Shown: positions 33,418 through 44,387 of the stretch, in pieces
How positions within the stretch are numbered: position 1 is the first letter of the stretch
Layout of the letters: each line of letters opens with the position of its first letter
Position numbers and translations under genes: made by a program
The notes under the pieces: model-generated
What the model was told of the DNA's origin: nothing
The model's database searches: none
Seen by the model: the letters and a program-made list of their open reading frames with translations, nothing else
Assembly (NCBI GenBank): GCA_028583415.1
Contig: CM053276.1
Span: forward strand, 60,803,510-60,867,509
Direction: 5' to 3'
DNA length: 64,000 bases
DNA from: Protea cynaroides
Taxonomy: Eukaryota; Streptophyta; Magnoliopsida; Proteales; Proteaceae

Positions 33418-34800
33418 TCATGAAGCTAGAGGTGAAGGAGGAGGCGGTGCCTCACGGTTCCTATCATAATCTTCAGCGTAGACTCTAGTCAACCAGGCTA
33501 CCTGAGTCTGGGTCGTCTAAAGACTAGCTGTGAGACCAGTCAACCGCTGATCAGTCACGCGCTGAGCACCCAAAAGCTCCTCCATACGCATATCTGACTG
33601 GCGCTGAGCATCTATGAGCTCTCCCATCGTCATGTTCGATATGCGTTGGGCGTCTAGTAGCTCATCCACTCTCACACGCTGAGTGTCTAGTAACTCCCCC
33701 ATCCTCAGATCAGATCTGCGCTGAGCCTCTCTGATCTCATGCAATATCCCCATCATATCAGAAGGTGGGTGTGAAGGACCAGCCGCATGAGAAGGACCAG
33801 CCGCATAAGAAGTACTAGCTCCAGCAGCATGTGTAGGTGAAGGAGGTGGTATGGAGTCCACATCCATGTACAGACGGTCGTCATCACTAGCAGACTCCAT
33901 ATGAACTCCAGCGGCTGCTGCTGCTGCCTCAGCGTCAGCCATCTCTATGCGAGTGCGAGGGCGCACCATCGCGTTCCTCTCCTCATCACTGACCTTGGCA
34001 TCCCGCATGCCCATCTTGCAAATAGCCTCCCAATCCAGAGGCGATGAGAAGGATTTCTCCTGAATCTTCTCATCCAATAAGTCAACCCCCAGGCGGGTAA
34101 GCAAGGTAGTGATCATGCGTCCGTAAGGAAGGTTGCCCGTGTGACTGGGCAACGTGGCACTGATCATGGTACGCATGATGATGTATGGAAGGCAGACAGG
34201 CTGCCTAGTGCATATACAGTATAAGAGATACTGGATCAGCTGGGAGACCCTCTCGTAATGACTACTCTACAGTATCAGGTTATGCTGAATGATCTTGCAG
34301 TATACCCGTGGATCAGAACGCAGATAACACGCCCTCATCTGCCAGCGATCAGGTCGAATGAATTGACTATCGATCTCAGCCCTCATCTGTAGAGAGAAGA
34401 ACTGGGGCTCTCCAGGAGCATAGAAAACCATGGGGCCAGCATAGGAATTGCCTAGTAGGTTGGCCAGCTACCGATAATCAAATGAGATGTCAACTCCCTT
34501 GACGTAGCTCGTGATGCGCAGCTCATCACCCCTCTCCACATCGTTGTAATCCCCCACCACCTGGAGGTTACAATAGAACTGGCGTACCAAGTCAGGGCAG
34601 GTACAGGCGTCATAAGTGATGACAGGGAGCCATCCCATATCACCAAATGCTCTCTCCACATTGAACAAGGCTAACTCAGCCAAATTCACCTTGCGACCTC
34701 CCTATACCTTCTTGCGAGCGTAGTGGGCATATTGTGCCTCAGCTTCGTTGGAACGGAAATGAAGACGGTCGTGAGCTATGGGTACTTTGGTACGGACCAT
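33418..34800 (-). pseudogene. Element C antisense gene
   Basis: ATG at 34800 (MVRTKVP). The frame to the ancestral stop at 33418 is 461 codons with no net frameshift; stops near 34703, at 34468-34470, near 34267 and at 33517-33519 are point changes. The domain order is that of the D copy: LPVITYDACTCPDLVRQFYC and ITSYVKGVDISFDYR (PF20167-like), PYGRMITTLLTRLGVDL, an alanine-rich acidic linker, then an expanded coiled-coil-like segment in which units like LLDAQR and MRMEELL repeat about five times (33540-33740). The protein is unlike Gag or Pol; function unknown. Confidence 0.75.
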
Positions 34801-35427
34801 AATATCTGCAAACCACAAGGAAAAATAGATAATGTATTAGTAAGGTAGAAAAATCTGAAATTTCGACATAATAACGATGTAAATTGGATAAAAACCTCAC
34901 TTTTCACCCATACACGTGGGCAGGAGGACTTACATAGATTAAACTAACTTGTGAGACTTAATCAGGCAGACATTTCAATTAATTAGATTGAATTACAAGA
35001 AATTTCAAGAAATTCAAATTTCGCCAAAATTAGGGCAAAAAGTGAAAATTTCGAGTTTCTCGATAACCAACCGATGAAACTCGAATATTTTTGAGGGCTT
35101 TCATCCATTGACTCACCAACAATAAAATCCCCCAATAAAAATCAAATTTTTACTACTGGAAAAAGTTTAATTTGAAGAAAACAAGATATACGGGTGAAAA
35201 CCTAGAAAAGAGAACCTAAAAACATGTAAAGTTAAGATACATACCTGTAGGGAAGGTGTAGGCGTCGAAACAAGGAACCCAAATGACCAATGTAGCAGAG
35301 TTGGCACTGTAGTAACTCAGAGGAAGGAGACGAGTCGAAACGAAGAAGGAAGAATGGAAAATGAACTCAGAATCGGACCTTAAAAATCTGATTTTTGGTC
35401 CGGGAGTTGGAGAATTCGATTAGAACA

Positions 35428-35602
35428 ATCGACCCCCATATCGACCCCCGCATCGAGCCTCGGCTTTCGGAAACCTGACAGAGAACCAGGGGTCGCATTG
35501 AGGGTCGGATACCCATCGACCCCCGGCTCTCGGGAAAAATGGGTGATTTCCCAGGGTCGGATCCTAGGGTCGGACATACCATCGACCCCCACCATCGACC
35601 CT
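35428..35602. promoter_or_regulatory. GGTCG/CGACC array upstream of C antisense gene
   Basis: Repeated ATCGACCCC and AGGGTCGGA cores about 0.65 kb upstream of the antisense ATG at 34800. They match the cores in C's LTRs (19147-19275 and 19796-19922). Presumed promoter region of the antisense gene. Confidence 0.55.
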
Positions 35603-35745
35603 GCATAGAAAATACAGTATTTTTTTTTCACAGAATGATCTGAAAAATTTGAAAATAACATCGGTTAGCGTGTCTACATGAAGTATAAATGATTGTCTCA
35701 CGTCTTTTAATGATTTTCAGGCATCACCATTATCAGAGGGAAAGT

Positions 35746-38700
35746 ATGGCTGGGCGTAGAGTAACCAGGCAGAGCCAAAACGCAGTTCCACTACCACCAT
35801 CCGTGGAGGAAGCCAGTCAAGAAAATATAGGAAGCCAGTCAAGAAAATATATATGCACAGGGTAGTCCGTAGGTTACACCACCTGTAAACCAGGGTCAGG
35901 CAAATCCTACAAACTTGTCACCTCCACCACCGGAGCTGGCAACCGTGGTTATGAACCTAGCACAACGGCTGCAACAAATGCAACAAGCACAGGCTCAAAT
36001 GCAAGCAGCAATGGGAATAATGTTTCAGGCAGCACATGCTACATCAATGCCGACTGGACAAACAAGTGCAGCACCGGTGGGTAACCACCCAGCACCTCAA
36101 ACACCTCAACCACCAGCTGCACAGATTCTAGTACCAGGCCCTGAAGCGGATCAGGTTAATTACCAGTATCCACAACCTATGTTTGGATCATACCCTCAAA
36201 ATCAAATGGACCACTCCAGACTGGTCGAGCGATTCTTAAAGATGAAACCCAAGGAGTTTAATGGTAAACCGTCCGATCCTTTATAGCCAGCACATTGGAT
36301 CGACGAGATGGAGAGGAATTTTTGAAGATGACTATTACAGAAGAAGAGAAGGTATTATGTGCCACCTTCATGCTAAAAGGTGATGCACATCATTGGTGGA
36401 AATCTACCAGGGCCTACCTATTAACCAAGCATGCCCTATTGACCTGGGCTATATATAAAGAAGCTTTCTTTGAGAAGTACTTTCCTCGAAGCTTTAAAGA
36501 TTCTATGGAGAAGGAGTTCCTGAGTTTATATCAGGGACAGATGTTCGTGGATGCATATCAACAGCGTTATGAGGAGTTGTTTTTCTCTGCACCTCTCAGC
36601 ATGCAAGAAGAAGACACTAAGATCCGTAGGTTTGTCACGGGACTTAGAGGAAGCATCAGAGAGCATGTTCTAGGTTTGGAGAAGAAAATATATAATGAAT
36701 CTGTGCAAATTGCTCGAATTATAGAATCGAGCCAGAAGGAGAGTTATTTCATGCAAAACAGAGGTATAAAAAGGCCAGCTGGAAATGCTTATAACAGAGG
36801 AAATAACAAGACATTCAAACCCTTCCGTGCTCAAGGCTAAACTGCTGTACCCAAGACTACCCTAGTAACTCAACAGCAGCCAAAGCCAAATACTGAAGGT
36901 CCAAAATGTTATAACTGCAATCAAGCGGGGCATATGGCAAGGGAGTGTCCTAAGCCTAGGAAACAGCTACATCAAGGATGAGTTTATGCTGTTACATCTG
37001 AGGATGCTGCCGCATCACCCGATGTGGTCACAGGTATGACTGAAACCTTTTAAGTTGTATTACATTGTGTGAGTATGTAGACTAAGTTAAAATAAATCAC
37101 AGGTATCGTACCTATAAATGACATACCCGCAAGAGTACTCTTTGACTCAGGAGCTACTCATTCTTTTATATCTGTGTCATTTAGAAAGAAGCTGAATTTA
37201 CCCATCAAAACATTAGACTACAAACTACTTGTACGGTCACCGATGGGGTTAGAAGTGGAGTTAGAAAAAGGTTATGGGCCGTGTCCAGTTCTCATTGGGG
37301 AGAAAACCTTAGATGCAACCTTGATCCAACTTGGGATGGCAGACTTTGATGTCATCTTGGGAATGGACTGGTTAGCTCGGCATTCTACGAACCTATTATG
37401 AGCCGAAAAGAAGCTAACATTTAAAGACAAAGAAGGAGCAGAATTCAGTTTTGCGGGAACCAAACTTTCCCGTAAACGCAAGCTCATACTCTCAGCACTA
37501 AAGGCTAAGAAGTGCCTTGAGAAATGAAAAGTCGGGTATCTAGTGTCAGTGGTCGACCTTACCAAAGAAGCACCATGGATGGAATATATTGATGTCGTGC
37601 GGGACTACCCCAACATATTTCCTGAGGAACTACCATGATTACCACCCGATCGAGCCACAGAGTTTGTGATAGATCTTATACCTGGAGCCACACCAGTATC
37701 AAAAGAACCTTATCGAATGGCTCCTACTGAACTAAAGGAATTGAAAGTACAACTACAAGAATTACTGGACAAAGGTTATATCCGACCCAGTATATCACCA
37801 TGGGGAGCGCCAGTATTGTTCGTAAAGAAGGACGGTAGCGTTCGATTATGTATCGACTATCGAGAGTTGAACAAACTGACAATCAAGAATCGATATCCAC
37901 TACCTCGGATCGATGACTTGTTCGATCAGTTGCAAGGAGAAAAAGTATTTTCTAAGATCGATCTTCGGTCAGGTTACCATCAATTGAAGATTAAAGATGG
38001 TGATATTCCTAAGACAGCTTTCAGGACCAGATATGGACATTATGAAATCTTGGTCATGTCTTTCGGATTAACAAACGCACCAGCAACTTTCATGGAACTC
38101 ATGGGTTTTCCACGATATGTTCGATACGTCGGTTATTGTGTTTATTGATGATATATTAGTATATTCCAAGGACAAGGAAACCCATATTAAGAATCTAAAC
38201 GCCACTCTACAGCGTTTAAGGAAAGAGAAGTTGTATGCCAAATTTACCAAGTGTGAGTTTTGGCTAAGTGAAGTCGCCTTCCTAGGCCATGTAGTATCCG
38301 CTGAAGGAATCAAAGTAGTTCCCAGCAAGATCGAGGCAATTGTAAAGTGGGAAGCACCAAAGAGCATTGCAGAAATTAGAAGTTTTCTGGGTCTAGCTGG
38401 TTATTATCGGTGATTTGTGGAAGACTATTCCCGGATTGTCGTACCTCTCACCAGTCTGACTAAGAAAGGCGAAAAGTTTACGTGGCGGATAAATGCGAGA
38501 AGAGCTTCAAAACCTTGAAGACCAAATTGATATCCGCTCCGATTCTGACTATTCCTATTCCAGGACAGCCATTTGTCTTGTACACTGATGCGTCAGGACT
38601 GGGATTAGGATGTGTGCTTATGCAAGGAGAACAAGTAATTGCTTATGCCTCAAGACAGTTAAAGACACATGAGAAAAATTATCCCACTCATGATTTGGAG

Positions 38701-40534
38701 TTAGCGGCAGTAGTACATGCTGTCAAGATATGAAGACATTACCTATACGGAGAGAAGTTCCAGATTAAATCGGACCACAAAAGTCTTACTTATCTATTTA
38801 ATCAAAAGGAGTTGAATATGAGACAAAGAAGATGGCTGGAACTATTGAAAGACTATGATTGTGATATCCACTATCATCCGAGAAAAGCTAATGTAGTAGC
38901 GGATGCGTTGAGCAGAAAGGCAATGATAAAATCTCAAGGATAGGTTAGCACAACTGCGGCAATGTGTACTATCAGAATGGTATTCAAGCACGATAGTGAA
39001 CAGTTTGTAATAGATACACCAGATGGACCAGCCAACCAAAGGTTTATTCATCGGTTTTCAAATATGTTCGTTGCATTGAAGATTATACCGGATATAATTG
39101 ATGAAGTGAAGACAACTATCAAAACAGACCCTTACCTAAGAACGGTACAAGAGGACATCGAAAAAGGTAGGACTAACCCTGAGTTCACCTTGGACGAAGA
39201 GAATGTATTGAAGTACAAAGGAAGAATATGTGTATCTGAAACATAGAGTTTGGACATTAGACACCAATTGATGAAAGAAGCCCATACCACCATCTATTCG
39301 ATACATCCGGGAAGCACAAAAATGTATCATGATCTAAAGAAATTATATTGGTGGAGAGGAATGAAAGCAGATGTAGCTAAGTTCGTGTCTCAATGCCTAA
39401 ATTATCAGAAAGTAAAGGTTGAACGACAAAGACTGGCAAGACTGTTACAACCGTTATCGGAACTAGCATGGAAATGGGACTGCATCACTATGGACTTCGT
39501 CACGGGATTACCACTGACTCCTCGAGTAGTTGACGCAGTTTGGGTGATTATAGACCGCCTGACCAAAATAGCTCACTTTATACCGATACGACCTCAGTAT
39601 ACACTAGAGAGGTTAGCAAAGCTGTATGTGGATAATATTGTTCGATTACACGGTGTACCAGAGAGCATTGTGTCCGATAGAGATCCATAATTTACTTCCA
39701 AGTTTTGGGAAGGATTGCAAAAGGCTATGGGTACAACATTGAAGTTTAGTACTGCATTCCATCCACAGACAGATGGACAGTCGGAACGTACAATTCAGAT
39801 TCTAGAAGATATGCTTCAAGCATGTGTAATTGATTTTAAAGGATCATGGGATGAAAAGTTACCACTTATCGAGTTCACTTATAACAATAGCTATCAGGCT
39901 ACTATACAGATGTCACCCTATGAAGCACTGTATGGCAGAAAGTGTCAAACCCTTTTATTTTGGAATGAAGTTGGGGAACGTAGTCTCGTTGGACCAGAAT
40001 TTGTTGAGGAGACCTGTCGAGTGGTCGACATCATCAAGGAAAGAGTGAGAATAGCCCAAAATCGTCAGAAGCAATATGCAGATACTCGATGCAGAGATCT
40101 TGAGTTCGTCGTGGGTGATAAAGTATTCTTAAAAGTATCGCCTATGCGAGGGTTGAAACGGTTCAGACAGAAAGGAAAACTAAGTCCAAGATATGTCAGG
40201 CCATATGAGATCTTAGCTAAGCGTGGGAAAGTGGCTTACCAGTTAGCACTACCACCATCTATGTCAAGTGTGCATGACGTATTTCATATTTCCTTATTGA
40301 AGAAGTATGTCCAAGATCCAACGCACGTTCTGACAGTAGATCTGCCTGATTTAACAGATGATTTGACATTTGAAGTAACACCAACTGAAATCACCAGCCG
40401 AAAGGTTCAACGACTACGCAACCGAGATATCTATTATGTTAAGGTCACTTGGAGAAGTAGAGACATAGAAGAAATTACATGGGAAGAAGAGAATGCTATG
40501 CGAAAGCAATACCCTCACTTATTCGACTCAGAAG
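35746..40534 (+). pseudogene. Element C gag-pol
   Basis: ATG at 35746 (MAGRRVTRQSQ). A 21-22 bp duplication (AGGAAGCCAGTCAAGAAAAT) at 35809-35850 disrupts the Gag N terminus. Gag core 36295-36840; knuckle CYNCNQAGHMARECP near 36910-36953; intron-like gap 37034-37102; protease near 37140; RT 37630-38420 with FIDD kept at 38141-38152 after a 5-nt deletion near 38103; RNase H 38560-38900; integrase 39290-39860 with TAA at 39688-39690; chromodomain-like end to 40534. Stops also at 36283, 36979, 37399, 37525, 37636 and 38409. Without the tail splice, pol would end near 40584 just past the LTR start. Confidence 0.9.
37034..37102 (+). other. Predicted gag-pol intron (C)
   Basis: 69 nt, CACAG|GTATGA ... 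AATCACAG|GTATCG, with a TAA and two TAGs inside. Exons join VVTG to IVPINDIPARVLFDSG in one frame, as in D. Confidence 0.6.
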
Positions 40535-40579
40535 GTATGAACAATTTTGGGGACAAAATTTTTATAAGTAGGGGGGAGT

Positions 40580-42837
40580 TGTAAGACCCGTATCAAACTA
40601 ACCCGGTCTTACCACCTTGAACCAGGTCTACCCATCATGGTTGAGCCAAATGGACCAAGTGCGTGAAGGAGATCACGATCCCAGGTATTAAACTGACCCA
40701 AGAACACTTAAAATAAGGGGAGGGTCGCATACCCAGCAAGGGAGGGTCGGACCCCCCCAGTATAGAAGTCAGACCCCCAGTTTAAATGGGAGGTCAGACA
40801 TTTTAAGGACCAGGGGTCGACGGGATCTCTGACCCCCCTATCGACCCCCGATACTCGGTAAAAACAGCATGAACCGAAAATTAGGAAACTTTTCTAATTT
40901 CAATGGGATTCCTTCCTAATCTCAATGGGACTTATTTTAAGAGTTTCTACTCTATAAATAGGATGTCCCTAAGCCTCTTTCACTCCTTTTAGAACCCTAA
41001 TTGAATTGAGAGAAAGAGAAGAGAAGAAGAAGAGAAGAAGGCAAAAGGAGAACAGTTGCAGAGAAGGAGTATTCTTCTCAGGTATACTACTTCCATGAAT
41101 TTCGAAATACCTTAGTGTAGATAATGAAGAGGGTGTGATCTCGGAGAAACCAAAATTACCCACCCATGGTTAGGTTTTCATGGAAAACCATGGGGAAAGT
41201 CATGAAAGCCATATAGGTGAATGAATCACGGTTCTAGGCAATAGAACAAGTGTGGAATGGACTATAGGAGCAAGTCATAGGACCCTAAACACGAAGAATG
41301 GACTGAAGGAAGAGAAATTGACAAAACCCACAGGGGGTCGCATGGGGGGTCGATGGCCAATCGACCCTACCAGACCCTAAGCATCGACCCCCAGTGTTCG
41401 GGAAGCCCAGAATAGGGGTGGTCGCACCCAGGGTCGATCATAACTCAGACCCTAGCATCGACCCCCAGTTAACAGTACGGTTTTTAAAATCAAAATTAAT
41501 TCTAATTAAATTTTATCGACTTTGTTAGGTCTTCTAGAAATATAATATCAATATAAAGGTTATTCTTAAAGCTTGAACGAGGATTTACGATCAAGTTAAG
41601 GTGAGGAAACAAGACCTAAAAATTAATTGATTAATAACAAACTATTTTTATTTCTTGAGTCCAATGTTATGCTTGATTCTATGTGAATATGTTTGTAATG
41701 TGCATACAACATGTCATCCAATATTTCTATTATTTGTTCATGCATATTTACTTTATTGTTTATAACATGATGATGATGATGATGATGATGATGATAGGAA
41801 TAGGCATGTGAAAGTATGTGTGTGGTTGATGTACTTGATGTGAACGAATATCAGGGGGGTGTCATAAGCTGGGCCTCAACACTCTAGCTCTATCTCTAAC
41901 TCAAGTATTGTGCATTAGCATCGTCGTATCGCCATTACTTTAGCAGAACTATTATGTCGTAGAGTATCATGGGAGGTGGTCTCGGTCCTTGTAGCCTCTG
42001 ACTCTACCGGGGGGCCTTAGCTCTATCTCTATGGAAGTTCTGAGGGATGCTGGGGTGAGGACTTGGATACACTGTTTGGCATTAGGATTGGTTAGTTGCG
42101 AGCCCAGTTTGCAAGCCCTCGCCAGCAGGGGCTTACGTATTGGTATGACATTGTACAGCAATAAACGTTAACCTTTGTTTTATGGTAGGGTGGATGGGGA
42201 TGACAATAAACGTTAACCTTTGGGCGGACTTCCACACCCTGTGTATAGAGGAGGGATCAATAAACTTTAACCTTTGACCACCAAACTTTTCTATTGCGTA
42301 TTGCAAACTTAAAACTGGACCAAATATATGAATTGAATGCTTGCATATGTATTGTTGCATTGTTTTGTTACTCACTGAGCCATGATGTGTGCTCACTCCC
42401 TCGACGTCGAATATTTTTAGTTGATGATGCAGGTACTACCGTCGAAGATTATGTCAACGCTCCAGTATACGGGCACATGGCGGTGATGGAAGTTGAAGAA
42501 GAAGTGGATACGCATGACTCCTCTTGCGAGTGCAACTCATGCGTATTCGATTAGATTTTATTTTAATTATTTAGATTTAGTAAAGACATGTAATTGATAT
42601 TTATTTATGTCTTAGTTGATACAGAATAATTTGCTACTTAAATATGATTATCACATCTAGATTTCTCAGTTCATTTTACTATAAAACTTCCGCTATTGTG
42701 TATTTTACTCTGATTATGAATGTGGATGTATGAGGTTTAGATAAAACGGATATAGCCTACTCGAGATCCTGGTTGAACTGTTGGATTGCTAGCGGTTCAT
42801 CACACCATTCTGAATAGTGTGGAATTGGGGTGTGACA
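40580..42837 (+). repeat. Element C 3' LTR
   Basis: 2258 bp, TGTAAGACCC to TGTGACA. TATA at 40953-40960, GGTCG arrays at 40730-40855 and 41335-41470, (GATGAT)n at 41765-41795, tail exon at 42433-42554. Because the 5' LTR is split by D, this is the intact reference copy for the family. Confidence 0.9.
42433..42554 (+). CDS. Predicted Pol tail exon in C 3' LTR
   Basis: 122-nt open exon after TTGATGATGCAG|GT. Joined in phase to the donor GAAG|GTATGA at 40535. It starts G-T-T-V-E-D-Y-V-N-A-P-V-Y-G and ends CECNSCVFD. The 5' LTR copy is frameshifted near its end, while this 3' copy is open. Confidence 0.65.
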
Positions 42838-42842
42838 TACTG

Positions 42843-43454
42843 AGTGAGCTGAGATAACTCACTATAATGGCCGCTCTGGGGCACAATGTCGTGCTGGATG
42901 ATGCGGCTATAAACTTGAGGCAAGGGCTTCAAACTAGCAGCCTTCATGGGCGCCCCTGGGTTGAAAAGTTGCTCGGAGATCTCCTGGCACAGATCGTCAG
43001 TGAGAAAGCCCTTCATGTTAGGGGCACAGTAGAATAAGTCCCCATCGTTGGAAATCCCCAGAAGATCGGCAAGCTGATGGGTGTCGAAGGAGATGGGGAC
43101 ACCCTTGACGTAACTAGTGATGCGGAGCGCTCGACATTGATTGAAGTCATCGACATCCCCATCTATTTCCAAGTTGGCATAAAAGTGTTTGACGAGGTTG
43201 GGATGGGTAGTTGTAGTGTATGTGATGACCGGCAACCAACCCAGTCTGCCAAAAGCGGCTTCCACATTGAACCGCTGCAACTGCTCCAAATTAACACATC
43301 GGCCAGACTCGATGTTCTTCCTATCAAACAAAGGGAAGCGGGCTTGTGCTGCCTCAGAACGGAACCACCACTCATCAAGCTGTGGAACTGGTGGGTGAGG
43401 AAGGTGTATGTCGAGTCTGTAGGAGCGCTTGCTAAGACCTCTTCGCGGGGCCAT
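42843..43454 (-). pseudogene. Element B antisense gene, 5' part
   Basis: 204 codons open from ATG 43454 (MAPRRGLSKRSYRL) to the C insertion. It is the best preserved N-terminal part: a basic start, a WWFR.EAAQARFPLF segment, then the PF20167-like core (FNVEAAFGRLGWLPVITY, LVKHFYANLEIDG, ITSYVKGVPISFD, QLADLLGI) and FYCAP. In frame with 18388-19005. Because the frame is open here except for the insertion and one stop, the gene was probably coding when C landed. Confidence 0.75.
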
Positions 43455-43459
43455 TTGAA

Positions 43460-43579
43460 CTGCAAAACAAAGAAAAACAAGATGAAAATGTTTGAAATTT
43501 GTTGAAATTTCGGCAGCATAACGACAGCAAATTGGGAAAAAGCCTCGAACTCACCCAAAACTTGGGGAGGTGAACTTAC
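43460..43579 (-). other. Predicted 5' UTR intron of B antisense gene
   Basis: 120 nt. Donor TTAC|GTAAGTTC at 43579, acceptor TTTTTCTTTGTTTTGCAG| at 43460, five bases before the ATG. Same position and similar length as in C and D. Confidence 0.5.
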
Positions 43580-44062
43580 GTAACACCCACATACTTCAAG
43601 CAGACCAAACAAGTGCAATTCATGCAAGAAATTTAAGAAATTTAAGGAATTCAAGAAAATTTCAAAATTTTTTGCAAAACCTAGGTTAAAAACTAGAAAA
43701 AATCCGATATTTACAAAAATCGTTCGGTGGAAGTTGAAATTAGTTGAGGGCTTTTGCTCTTAGGGGTCTCTAAACCCTTTCTAAGCCGAAGGAAAGGAGT
43801 TCCTATGGTTAGAATCTTCCAATCGAAGAAAAACCTAGAATTTTAACTAAAAACGATATGGGAACTATGTAAAATTTGGATATGAAAAGAGGAAGCTTAG
43901 CTAGAGGCGATGTACTGAGTCTGGATAGGAAGAAAACAACTTCTAAGATGACCGGTCAGACTGTAGCAACTCAGGAGCCAGAGGGAAATCGCCACCAGTG
44001 AGAAGGAAGGAGAGAAAAGTGAGAAAAATTTCACTTTTTGTGATTTTTAAAGCTTTTTGGGC

Positions 44063-44213
44063 ATACCGGTCAACGATTTTGCCCATACCGGTCGACCGGT
44101 ACCCCCCTAGTATAATCGACCGCTATGTTTTGGTCAGAATGAAAATTCTGACCGGTCGACTATACCGGTCTCTCCATACCGCCACAGTGCCGCGACCGAT
44201 ATGTCGCGACCGG
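44063..44213. promoter_or_regulatory. ACCGGTCGACCGGT array upstream of B antisense gene
   Basis: Six or more ATACCGGTC / GACCGGT motifs, including the palindrome ACCGGTCGACCGGT near 44087-44100. The same motif set flanks the TATA box in B's LTRs (15950-15978 and 16530-16592; 49356-49398 and 49955-50022) and differs from that of C and D apart from the GGTCG/CGACC core. Confidence 0.6.
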
Positions 44214-44387
44214 TCAGAAAAAAAAAGGGGGTTCAGAAAATTTTGTTCTTTGGAAAAAAAATTTTATTATTAAGTTTCCATTTCGATTATCCGCCTTGCA
44301 ATTGCTAAAGACTAACACTATTATGATTATTCGACTGTATCTCATGTGTTATGTCTTCTTCTTAGATCCAGACAAGACTAATCTGAT

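Larger units (their letters stand above)
19006..42837 (+). mobile_element. Element C: Ty3/gypsy (Tekay/Del-like) retrotransposon
   Basis: Plus-strand element inserted in the antisense gene of B. TSD TACTG lies at 19001-19005 and 42838-42842. The 5' LTR is split by D (19006-20247 and 32103-33137); the 3' LTR is 40580-42837. The interior is 33138-40579: primer site, antisense gene, gag-pol. Its LTRs are related to D's (same TGTAAGACCC, CCTTGAACCAGGT and GGGTCGGAC blocks) but clearly diverged. Many stops in gag-pol. Confidence 0.9.

Noticed and set aside
42294..42554. 86-codon open frame in the C LTR as an independent small gene
   Set aside because: Only the part after 42433 is conserved between families, and it starts at an acceptor-like site; the upstream ATG and residues are not conserved, so an exon is the better reading.
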